Assembly: GCA_032719365.1 (NCBI GenBank)
Contig: CM064871.1
Coordinates: forward strand, 61,950,416-62,014,415
Length of the DNA: 64,000 bases
Direction: 5' to 3'
Source: Prinsepia uniflora
Lineage: Eukaryota; Streptophyta; Magnoliopsida; Rosales; Rosaceae
In this document: in pieces, positions 45,946-56,368 of the stretch
Position numbering within the stretch: the stretch's first letter is position 1
Layout of the letters: each line of letters begins with the position of its first letter
The notes under the pieces: model-generated
The model's database searches: none
What the model was told of the DNA's origin: nothing
What the model saw: only the letters and a program-made list of their open reading frames with translations
Program-made: the position numbers and the translations under genes

Positions 45946-47974
45946 GCTCAAAGCGGATTAACTTTTGGTTCGAGCTGTCAACCAGACTTTGACCGAAGAC
46001 TGTGACATAGTTCAGGACGTCACGAGTTCATAGACAGGTGGCACGTCCAATTCCGACATTCGAGGCGGAAGTTATGATGTTCGGAAGTTTGAGGGTATTT
46101 TGATAATTGGTTAAAAAGGGGCAATTTTTTCACTTTTCATACGACATGGCTTTTTCACGTAATTCGAGGACCGTTAGGAAGGTCTCGATCTCCTGAATAT
46201 AACGACAGGCGGCATAAGACAATTGAAGTTCGGACGACGGAGTTACGGGTCTAGGAATATGAGAGGCAAAATGGTAATTTGCGAAGGCAGGGGCATTTTT
46301 AGTCATTCTGATGCATTGGGATTTGTGTCCAGTAAGACTTGGACACCTGGCTACTCAGGGATTGATGCCCACCCAGATTGGGACACATGTCCCCTCACTG
46401 GAAGGTCGTATAAGCCCCCCTTCACCGCCCCGATCGGTTTTAAACAAAAATGAATTGGTAAACTGGTTGCACGGGTTGAGTGAAATAGGGGGAGTATGTG
46501 GTGTGTGACTGAGAAGCCTAGTGATCGTCCACATGGTAGGGAGATGTGTGAAGGAGCAAGAGAAGTTAGATGATGAGGAAGCTGATGGTGGTAGCACGGC
46601 GGCCCGCGACGGTGCAGGGAGGAAGCAGAACCGTGGGTGCACCGTTGTTCTTCAAAATGGCAACTGACCATGTGAGGCTTGAGGATCAAATTGGAGACTA
46701 GGATAAGGTCCAGGAGGTTGGTGGGATTGGATAAAGGCTGGTTTTGAGGCTCGCCATGGACGGCGGCCGTGAAATTGGGAAACTGGTAAGTTTCAGTCAC
46801 AAAAATGGTAACTTACATTTGAGATGTTTGTAATCGATGGTGTGTTGATTGGGAACGGTTTTCTGGAAGTCCTAGGGACTATTTGGGATCAAACTGAGGA
46901 AAGGAGGTGGCCGGCATCGCGGGCAACTGGACAATAACCAGTGCATGATTTTTTCCCTCGAAGTGGGAGGTAAGTGCTAAGTTCCATTTTCATGTTTTAA
47001 TGATCTAAAACATGTGTAGAAGATGAGGTAAACCTATAGGATTAATTGGAATCAAGAACGGACTGAAAATGAAGGAAATAAGGGGTTGAACCGGCCACGC
47101 TGGTTCCCGCTAGACCGGACCGGTCTGGACCGGGTTTTACCCGAGGAAGAAGATGAACAAGAACAGGCGCGTGGCTCCCACGCGCAGTCCCTTTGGGCAG
47201 CGCGTGTGGGCGCGTGGCATGGTTTTTGACGATGGTTCCAACACGACTTTTCAAGTATTCGATGTAACTAACATTTGGCACTGGTTTCGAGTCGATCAGA
47301 CATCGTTTTGACATTTTTCGGATGTTCGAAGGTTTTAGGACTCGGTTAAAAATAGTTAAAAATTACAGAGTTTTAGTATAAGCTTTATGAAGTAGTTAGT
47401 GACCTTATTGTGGGATTTGGACAGGTTCAGGAAAGCCGGTGATAGCGGATTAGCCGGAAACGGCATAAGTGCGCGCGTATCGAGGTAGCGGCGTAAACGG
47501 TCTGTGAGTGGAGTTTTGCTTTCTAACTTATGATGCATGCATATATGTTTTTATATGTTTTCTATACGTACTTTCTACGTTTATAATTATGATCTTGATG
47601 CTTTACTGTTTTGCACGTATTTCGAGATAATGATGTATTTGCACGTTTTACGAGTTTTTGATTTATGTTGTGATCTGATTATGGTTTTGATGATTTGATT
47701 TTGGGATTTGAAATATGATTTGATTTCAATTATTTATAACGGATTTTGGAAAGTGATTTTGGGCTTGGAGCCCTGTTCATGTGATTTCGATAAACGAGAT
47801 TTCGGTTTTGGAATCGGATTTTAGAAAGATGACTCTTGATTCTGTTTTGAAACTTGAAAGAGAAACTCTGAATTTGGGTTCGGGATGATGGTTCTGGACG
47901 CTAGCTTACAGAATCATTATTGCGAATTTGGATATGGATTTTCTATGGTTTTCACTTGATTGAAAAATGGTTTT

Positions 47975-48226
47975 GGGTTTAAAGACCCGAAAAAAAGAAA
48001 AGAAAAACGGCTGGATCTGGTTTTGAGTTTAAAGACTCGGTTGATTGATGGGGGATGGCCCTGGATTGATATGTGTTGAGTTTAAAGACTCGGTATATGT
48101 TTTGAGTTTAAAGACTCGGTTATTGTGATATCCCTCGAGGCCTGTTGATTGTGTTTTGAGTTTAAAGACTCGTTGATATCCCAGGAAGGCCTGATTATGC
48201 GCATGATTTTTGAGTTTAAAGACTCG
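47975..48226 (+). repeat. GAGTTTAAAGACTC minisatellite in LTR F
   Basis: About six copies of (T)TGAGTTTAAAGACTCGG spaced 25-55 bases, the first being GGGTTTAAAGACCC at 47975-47988. Each is a short imperfect palindrome with outer stem GAGT/ACTC or GGGT/ACCC. It sits inside splice-like interval 2. Confidence 0.8.
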
Positions 48227-48808
48227 GGCGCACTTGAGATCCAGCAACTCGATTGATTGCTGTTTTTTCACTGGTTTTCATATGTTTTGCGCAATGGCCC
48301 GAATGATTTGGTTTTGATGAGTTTTGGGCTGAGTTCCTGTACTTGATGAAGATTTATGATTTTAGGATGAGGCCCTGGATTTGAATTTCGGATTTGAGGA
48401 AAGAAACGATTCGGATTTTCAATGATGGTTTTGATATGAAATGGTTTTGTGAATTGGTTTTCATATGCATGCATTGGTTTTTGCGTGAAGGGTATAAAAG
48501 TACTTTCTTATAAACTGTTTTCCGAATATATCCTTTATTTTGTCCACTCAGAATCTTTTACGTTTTAGATACCTATAGGTTGTTGCAGTGCGGGCTGTTG
48601 GTAGAGAGAGACGGAGACATCACACACGCAATCCACAGTAGACTCTGCGCGCTCTGGGAAGTCGTGGACGGCTCGTTTGGGAAATCTCTTGTCCAACTTA
48701 CGTGTTTACATAGAGGTTGAACGTCGGTTTAGCCTTCGTGTCACGCATAAGTTAGACGGGAGCATGACTTAACCCTTAATCCCGAGGGATTGGGGGTGGG
48801 TCGTGTCA

Positions 48809-49087
48809 GATTAGGGGCATTTTGGTAATTTTACCACCAAGGTGATTGGTAATTTTTCAAGAAAGCCTATAATACTCCAGACTTTTTTTGCCATATTTCT
48901 CTCCCAAATTCCTTCCACCGACCTCCGCTAATCCCTCAGGATTAACGTGGGATGACCTACTTTCGTCTGACACCACGTGTCAGACCAAGGATATTACTGT
49001 GACCCACACGGGGTTTCTAGAGTACGCAAGCTTCATGTGATGCCTCAGTCTCTACTACAATCGCGGTCGTGATTAACCTGAAAGGTA
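48809..49087. repeat. Two small LTR-family scraps in opposite orientation
   Basis: 48809-48940 resembles the GATTAGGGGCATTTTGGTAA part of the family LTR on +. 48941-49087 resembles the LTR end on - (inverted GTCTGACACCACGTGTCAGAC, and TAACCTGAAAGG as the inverse of CCTTTCAGGTTA). Both are bounded by breakpoints rather than LTR ends. Confidence 0.5.
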
Positions 49088-52051
49088 CCAAATAGGTGAA
49101 TTATTGGAGACTAATCGAGAATTAGTCGAGAATTATCGGACGTTCGGGTTGAAATCACGAATTTGACCCATAATAGGTGAAAATGTTGAATTTTGACCTG
49201 GAAAGTCAAATGCACGTGAACCGAGCTCCATTACGTAGATCGAGACGATACGATTCTATAAACAGGCGACACGTCGAAATCAGACATGATACAGGAAAGT
49301 TACACATCTGAAACGAATCGTGGTACGATTACACGAATTACGAGGAAAATGGGCTTTTGTTTTCTAGTGGGTCAGATATTTGTGTTGAGGCCCAATGGAT
49401 GAGTGACAAGTGTCACTCATCCATTGCTCCTCATCCTTCATACATGCATCTATCATCCCTTCTTATTTCATTCATCCTACCTTAAACCCCTCATCTTGCC
49501 CTTTTGTTATTGATCTGGTTTGAGTACCTCAAAGAGACTAAGAGGGATTGGAGGGTGAGATTGGGAGATGGCAAGGGACGCGACGGAGCCTTGGATGGTG
49601 GCCTGAGAACCCAGAAACCCAGGTAAACCCAAAACCTGTGAGTTTGAAAATTTAGTTTTAATTTTTGGACATTTGGGGCTCGTTCTGATGGCACAGGTGT
49701 GTTTGTCGAGCTTATACGAGCCTGTAGGGACGGGAATGGAGGATTTTGGTTCCTCGTACAGCCTAGGGGACAAGGTCGAAGGTGACCCATGAGAGGTCAA
49801 TCGTGGTTGGCGATTGTCAGGTACGTTTTCTGAGTTTTTGTACCGTAGATAGTTTTCTGGAAGGAAGAGGGTGTCTAGTGGTGGTCTTGGATCGAAGAAT
49901 GGGTGGAGAAATGACGAAGAATAACCGGGTCAAGGTCGCAGGTCGGATGACCCGATTGCAATAAAATGGATCAACTCGCGAGAGGTTGACAATGATGACG
50001 TGGCAAGCCACGTCATCACTTGTCAAACTTGTCAAGCCACGTGGCCCAATCAGAGGGTGACACGTGGCAGGCTGTTAGGCCAAGTTAGCAGTGAAATGGC
50101 AGTGTCACGTCAGACGTGTCAGATAAGTAGACCAATGAAATGGTGCCACGTGGCCAGCTGTCAGAGTCTATCAGATGACGTGGAAGCTGACATGGTAGGT
50201 CCACGTCAGCATTGTCAGACCACGTGGAGCAACGAGGTGGTGCCACATGACAGTGTGTGAGGTTGTCAGACTTAATATGTTAGTAGCACATGGCAGGTGA
50301 TGACGTCAACATGTGACGTCATCATGTGACGTGGCAGTATCAGAGGGTGACACATGGCACCAGTCAATGAGTGCCATGTGGCAGGTTGTCAGACTTGACA
50401 AGTGTCAGACTTGTCAGGCTGACGGTAGTAGTTGACCGTTGTTGACCAAACTTTGACCAAGCGTGAGGGGTTTGTGGGCATGAATTTTGAGGTGAAACTG
50501 GTCATGTTTGAAAGGTTTTGACGATCTAAATCCAGTGGTAGTGGTTTTAGGTCGATCATAGGTCGTTTGATAGGTCATTTGGAGGTTTTTATCTTCGGGG
50601 AAGCGTGTGCGAGACATGTTAACTGTTCCACGAGTTTTTTGGAGTTTATGAGTAGGACTTGCATCAATGGATTGTGACCCTTGAGTATGATTTGGACAGG
50701 TCCTAGACGTGCCAGAGACGTTGGATTAGTCTCGATTGGCTTACGACGCGGATTGTGAGTGCGCATCATGGAAAATCTGTGAGTGGATTTTGGTTTATAA
50801 ATGATGCTTTCATATTTGTTTTAATGTTTTACAAATACGGTATGAAATGAAATGTTTTCATATGTTTGGATTGATGAAATACATAAATGTTCTGTATGTT
50901 GGTTGATTATCGGTTTTGAACGGTTTTATGGATTTTCGTGAAAAATGGATTTTGGGCATGAGACCCAGTTGGATTATGGTTTTGAATGAGATTATAATCA
51001 AATGTTTTATGAAAATATGTTTCGGGCTTATGACCCTATTTACATGATGTGTTAGGCTTGTGACCCTATTATGATGAAATTTTTGGCTTGCGACCTTGTT
51101 GAGTTTTTGTTTTGGCAGAAATCCACGTGAAACACATTGATTTGATTGTGAAATGATTTGAGATTATGAAATGAGAACTGGATACTGATTTTAGGAGTTT
51201 TTGGGGGAAACCATGTTTTGGGCCGAGACCCTGTGCAATACACTGATTTGATTTGAATAATGAAAATATGTTTCCACCGTTTTTACCGTGACCATTCTCC
51301 GAGATGATGAGTATGAGAGGGCTTCCGGTTTGTGAATAATTTTCCCTGGAAAGAACCCTGGAGATAATGCTCGCCTCCGAGATGAGATGTGTTCGCCCGA
51401 AGAGGTCACAAAGCACTGCCTGTTTGTCGTGCAGCTGAGGGAGGCTCGTCTTAGGAGTGCTGATATTATATAGAGATCGATCGGTGATGCGTTCATGATG
51501 ATATGGAATGTCGACCGGTGATGTGTTCACGGCGACCTGCTCGATCTTAGCGGCCTTGTAGCTTATTGTATGCGTTGCACAGATGACGTGATTGATGATG
51601 ATATGAGATGTGGCAAAGGTTGGATATAAGAATGATTCCCGACGTTTTGAAACCATTAATTTGTGTCCAGAGATTTTAACGTGTTTTTGGTTTTACGATG
51701 ATTGCATCGGTTTTCATATACACTATTTACAGGAAAGAAATGGTTTTTAAATTGATATACATGCATGCTTTGTGAAAACGGAGGGTGAAATCAATATTTG
51801 GAAATTGATTTAAATAAATTTTTATTTTTGTCCACTCAAAGGTTTTGTTGTTTTTGGCACCCTTCAGGTTGATTGCAGATACAGGTTGTAGTAGAGACTG
51901 ATACATCACATGTCGCCGCGTACTCTAGAAATCAATGTACACTTTGGTAATCCGATCGAGTTACGGTTTTTATCCCTGGTCTGGCACGTGGGTGTCAGAC
52001 GGGAGCAGGGCACATCTCGTGATAATCCAGGGGAATTGTGATGGTCCTATC
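49088..52051 (+). mobile_element. LTR H of the long-LTR family, 5'-truncated, split by element G
   Basis: Family LTR sequence lacking the TGTAACG start. It has one 5' module near 49255, donor 1 TCAG|GTACGT at about 49819, acceptor TTGGACAG near 50700, donor 2 GTGAGT at 50779 and acceptor CCCTTCAG ending 51867 (1089 bases). It also contains a dense tract of ACGTGGCA/GTGTCAG-type repeats at about 49995-50430. Its end, ...GGTCCTATC, is cut by G; the last A is at 59185. Confidence 0.65.
49995..50430 (+). repeat. ACGTGGC / TGTCAGAC-rich degenerate repeat tract in LTR H
   Basis: CACGTGGC, TGACGTGGCA, CACGTCAG and CTTGTCAGAC words recur more than a dozen times in about 430 bases. ACGTGGC is the core of plant ABRE/G-box elements. 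Only shorter echoes are visible at the same place in E (CGTTGACTTTGATGACATCAG, about 11465-11510). Confidence 0.6.
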
Positions 52052-54872
52052 TGTGACGCCCCGAAAATTCGAAATATGAAAATTTGGAAAAAAATTTGAA
52101 GAAAATGACGATTTTGCCCCCGGAATTGGGCGAAAAGTTGACTTTTGATTTGAGCGGTTAAACAGACTTTGACCGATGACCGTGACGTAGTTTGGGACGT
52201 CACGAGTTCATAGAAAGGTGGCACGCCCAATTCTGACATTCGAAGAGAAAGTTAGGACGTGCGGAAGTTGGTGAAAGGGGCCGAAAGTTGACTTTTTGAT
52301 CGGGACATTGTTTGGACTTTCTGGGAGTACCGTTGGATAGGTCTCGAGACGCTAAATCCGTAGACAGGCGGCATGCGTCAATCGGAGTCCGAACGAAAAC
52401 GTTATGGGTCTAGAACGATTAGGGGTATTTTGGTAACTTGTGATTGTAAGGGTAAAATGGTAATTATAGTAGGGACTAAATTAAACGGTGCTGTTAAGGG
52501 ATATTCAATGATTTCTATGGCTGATTCAGCCTAAGTGGATGAGGTTTAATTCTTTTCTGACATCTGTCACTTACATTAGGTGGATTAGTGGCACTTAGTG
52601 CCTTTGTCATTAATTAACAAATCAATTAACAAATTAAATGAAACAGTTTTGTGAAAATTGTACAAAAACATAGAACAGAGAACAGAACCCGTCCACCTTG
52701 TGTAGTCCAATTCGTCTAAATCGATTGATCACAATCCTCTTGATAAACTGAGATTGAACAGAGAGATTTAGGTGAGGGAATTGGGTGGAAAATCGAAAAG
52801 AAGGGGGCTGGGAAATCAGAAAATACCCGAAACCTTGAATTGATGATTTCGAATTGAATTTCTTGTTGGAGGCTTAATTGATGGAAATGAACGTTTGAGT
52901 AAGCTTACTGGACCTAAGACGAATCGACTGGGATCAAATTCGAGGAGAATTGGTCGTGAATTGGTGATGAACAGCCCCTGCGACTGTGTCGAAATTGGAG
53001 CTTGAGTTCGATAACTTGGAGGTAGTAATCCTTGAAATTGATTTCAATTTCGTGTTTAGAATAACTATTATATGCTTCAGGTGTAAACAATTGAAGGATA
53101 CAGGTTGAATTTGAGTGGAACCCGAGTTAGAACCCGTCGGGTTTCGATGTTGAGTCGTGGGTTTTAGGACATATTTTCGTTAAATTGAGGTCACAGATCA
53201 GTTAGGAATATGGAATAGATGAGAACCAATGAAAGAACTGAAGTAATTGGGTTCAAAATGATCGATAAAGAACCGGGTTGCACCGCGGGTTGCAGACCCG
53301 AATACCAGGTAAAGGGGTAGAGAAGATGACTGTTCATGTTACTGTAGCACGGCGCGTGGACTCACGCGCAGCCGCTTGCGGCAGCGCGTGAGAGCGCGTG
53401 GTGGGTTTTCTGGGAAAAGTTCCAACAGGTGTTTTACTCCCTGTAATGTAACGGACATTTTAAAATTGGTTTCGCGTCGATCGGACATCGGCTCGATAAT
53501 GTTTCGAGGGTCCGATGGTTTAAATTATATTTTAAAATAATATTTAAATCACGGAAAATTATGGGAAAATTAGATGATGTAAATTGACTTGTTTATAACC
53601 TTGAATAATGATTGTGAACAGGATTCGGGATTCCTGGCACGTATCGGAAATTACGGAAACGCGTGCAGCGCGGGAAACGAGCAATCGGACGGTGTGTGAG
53701 TGGACGTTTGTTTTATAACTTGATATGCATGCATAGTTAAATGTTTTACATGAGTAATTGCATGATTTGCTTTGCAATGATGTTATGATTTGTTTGAATG
53801 ATTATTTATGATTTAATGATTATTTTAATCGATAATTCGGGCACGTTTTACGAGAAATGTGTAAATGATATTTTGGACTAGGCTGGGAGTCAAAATGATT
53901 TCAAAATGGATATTTTAATGAATTAATGAGATAAGAATGATTTCTGTATTATTATGATGTTTTCTATGTGATTTTACGGATTTACGTGTAAAGCATATTT
54001 GGGCTTGAGTCCCGGTTGGTAATGATTTGACTTGGATTGAGTCATGGATTTGATTGACATGTTTTGGGATATGATCCCAGATGGTGTTCCTTGTGATTGT
54101 GATTGTGACTATGAATGCACAGACGGTCGGAGCTAGGGGATTACCTAGTCGGCCGGTGCTTGGGGATGTGATGGTATGATTGTGAGTTCTTATGGTAAGC
54201 CAACTTCTCGGATGCGACTGAGCCTGGATGTACCACTCGGATGTGTCTGAGCCTGGGGATGTGTTCGCCCAGATGTGACTGAGCCCGAGGGTTGAGCCCA
54301 GATGTGTCTGATCCCGAGAGTGTGGCTGGATGTTGGCCTACGCGTAGTGCAGATGTGACAGTGTGATGGTTTGTGCACTTGTGAATAGTGTGGATTGATT
54401 GATTGATTGATTGAGTAATTGATTGTGACCTTGTGCAGAGTACTGTTTGATGTTGCGTACTGGTATTGAGTACGAGTTCTGGTCCGTGTGGCCAGGTGAC
54501 TATGTGTTCGTATGTTTTGGCCTAAGAGACGGAAGCTTGACTTATTATATGGTTTGGCTAAAAGCCAGTATTTGTGTTTCATCTGTTTTCCTATGCATGC
54601 ATGATTTGGAAAACTGGAGGGTAAAGGATGTCTTTTTAAATGTGTTTTAACGAATATATTTTTGTCCACTCACACCTTTGTTTTTTTGATGACCCTCCAG
54701 GCCGTGGCACAACATTCGGGGCTGATCTCGAGGCGGAGGCATGAGCAGAAATCATTGCAGTTATCCCTGGTCTGACAGGTGCTGAAGGGTACTTTCGGGA
54801 TTTCAGTCGACTTGTCAGACGGGAGCAGGACCGGGCACGGTTATCGAGGTCCAATCGGGACGGGTCCTGTCA
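52052..54872 (+). repeat. 5' LTR of element G
   Basis: TGTGACGCCCCGAAAATTCG to GGGTCCTGTCA, 2821 bases. Donor 1-like GAG|GTAGTA near 53021, hairpin GCGCGTG-GACT-CACGCGC at about 53353, acceptor GTGAACAG| near 53621, donor 2 GTGAGT at 53696, TATGCATGCATA at 53724, tandem GATGTGNCTGAGCC units at about 54210-54330, TATGCATGCATG near 54592, and acceptor CCCTCCAG ending 54700. Confidence 0.88.
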
Positions 54873-54875
54873 AAT

Positions 54876-54887
54876 TGGTATCAGAGC
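54876..54887 (+). other. Primer-binding site of element G
   Basis: TGGTATCAGAGC, three bases after the LTR end; same initiator-Met type as element C. Confidence 0.85.
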
Positions 54888-54916
54888 ATTTGGTTATTGA
54901 TTTCTGTGGTTACGTC

Positions 54917-55768
54917 ATGCCTCTGAGACGTGCGCCCCGTGCACGGCCTGAAGATAAGAGAGACGAGGATTGGGTTAGAGAAAGCCTAGATATTGAGAGA
55001 GCTCAACGGTTGGGAGCCACGGTGTTTCGTGGTGATTCGGGCCCGGATGGCGCCTATGATTGGATCACTCGTTTGGAAAGAATTTTTGAAGTCATGAGGT
55101 GTCCCTCGAAGAACATGGTGTTATTAGCCACTTTTCTTTTGGATGGCTATGCGTATAGGTGGTGGCATGGTTTACAATTGACTGGATGGGATGCTCGTAC
55201 CTTGGCATGGGAAACATTCCGGGAGCGATTTTTGGATCAGTTTTACCCCCGCTCTTTTCGGAATGCTAAAGAGGTTGAATTCCTCCAATTGCAGCAGGGA
55301 AATATGTCAGTAACCGACTATGAACATAAATTCTTGCACTTATCTAGTTTTGCTCCTATGTATGTAACAAGTGAGGAGGATAAGTGTCGGAGATTTGAGC
55401 AGGGATTGAGAAATGCAATACGAAGCGCTGTGACCGTAGGCTCGTATTCCACTCTGAGAGAATTATCTGATGCTGCTATCCGAGTGGAGGCTAGTTTACC
55501 TATGCAAGAACAATCTTTGAGTTCTGGACGACGTCGAGAACGTCACGTTACTGAACCAGTAAGTCAGGAAACATCAAAGAGAGTTAGTCTTCAGTCCCTT
55601 GTATCGAGACCCCAGATAGTGGTTCAATCAAATAGGACTTTAACCAAGTCAATGAGTAAACAACATGGTAAAGCAAATCGTCTTAGTACTGCCCTCTGTC
55701 ACGGTTGTAGGGAATTTGGGCATTTGCACAGGAACTGCCCCTATCGACTTAAGCGTAGTTGGGAATAA
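54917..55768 (+). CDS. gag: Retrotransposon Gag protein with CCHC zinc knuckle
   Basis: An uninterrupted ORF of 283 residues, starting at MPLRRAPRARPEDKRDED just after the primer site. The in-frame upstream part (54779-54916) lies in the LTR and primer site and was excluded. The capsid-like Retrotrans_gag domain (about residues 45-150) has YDWITRLERIFEVMRCP, WWHGLQ, WETFRERFLDQFYP, EFLQLQQGNMSVTDYEHKF and FEQGLRNAIRSAV. A basic, Ser-rich linker follows. The zinc knuckle CHGCREFGHLHRNC (C-x2-C-x4-H-x4-C) is at residues 261-274, and the chain ends RLKRSWE and TAA. There is no protease or reverse transcriptase behind it. Gag packages the element RNA into virus-like particles. An intact frame in an element with similar LTRs suggests it was functional at the last insertion. 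Confidence 0.92.
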   Translation: MPLRRAPRARPEDKRDEDWVRESLDIERAQRLGATVFRGDSGPDGAYDWITRLERIFEVMRCPSKNMVLLATFLLDGYAYRWWHGLQLTGWDARTLAWETFRERFLDQFYPRSFRNAKEVEFLQLQQGNMSVTDYEHKFLHLSSFAPMYVTSEEDKCRRFEQGLRNAIRSAVTVGSYSTLRELSDAAIRVEASLPMQEQSLSSGRRRERHVTEPVSQETSKRVSLQSLVSRPQIVVQSNRTLTKSMSKQHGKANRLSTALCHGCREFGHLHRNCPYRLKRSWE

Positions 55769-55941
55769 ATGTAATGTTATATGATTTCGCGATGCCTTGT
55801 AAATATTTTGTGATATCTACTCGTGTTGTTATGTTGTATTATATGTTTTGCTTATGTCGAATTTGTACTTGTTTCTGATGATTGATTTTGATGAGGATAT
55901 GTTATCATGTGATCTTCGGATATTAGATAGTGAATGGGATT

Positions 55942-55982
<41 letters not shown>

Positions 55983-56368
55983 GGTGGGGGGGGGAGTCCA
56001 GACTTGAGTTTGTGTGTTTTGCAAGATCCTGAATAGGATGTGGTTCGCCTAGAGACATGTGCTAGGTGACCGAATATGCCAAGAGTAGCATTGATGTTAG
56101 TACATATTGCTTTTGGACTCGAGAGGAGTCGAGATATTGAATTTGGACTCAACAGGAGTCAACAGTTGGTTTAGAACTCGGAATGCATTATGATGTGCTA
56201 TGAGGGCTCGGAATGAGCCGGAGAATATAGAAAGCATGACAATGGTTGTACGAGTGAGGGTTCAGATGGGAACCCGAGATAGTGAACTGGATGTGACTTG
56301 AGTCTCCATGGTTGTTGCTGGAGAGGTTGTTTGAATTTCAGGGACGAAATTCCCTAAGGGAGGAAAGT
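55769..56368 (+). other. 3' internal region of element G, with long G run and polypurine tract
   Basis: Non-coding. It holds 38 G at 55944-55981 followed by TGGT and nine more G. GGACTCGAGAGGAGTC/GGACTCAACAGGAGTC repeats follow near 56114-56155 and GGCTCGGAATGAGCC near 56204-56218, short palindromes of the kind also found in the LTRs. The tract AAGGGAGGAAAG lies at 56356-56367. Confidence 0.75.

Larger units (their letters stand above)
45572..48808 (+). mobile_element. LTR F of the long-LTR family, carrying a Cassandra fragment
   Basis: TGTAATGACCCGGAAC to GGGTCGTGTCA, 3237 bases. No internal region or second LTR is attached. The neighbours CCAAT and GATTA are not a duplication, so this is not a clean solo LTR. 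Its 5' end holds a 5S-derived fragment (45729-45945). Donor 1 is CTG|GTAAGT near 46786, acceptor 1 TTGGACAG near 47425, donor 2 GTGAGT at 47504 and acceptor 2 TATAG ending 48578 (1075 bases). The GCGCGTG hairpin is at about 47167-47185. Confidence 0.72.

Noticed and set aside
46351..46800. 149-residue minus-strand ORF in LTR F
   Set aside because: Falls in LTR sequence shared with other copies where the frame is not kept; no domain.
55829..56152. Minus-strand ORF with a long polyproline run
   Set aside because: The prolines are only the translation of the G homopolymer at 55944-55981.
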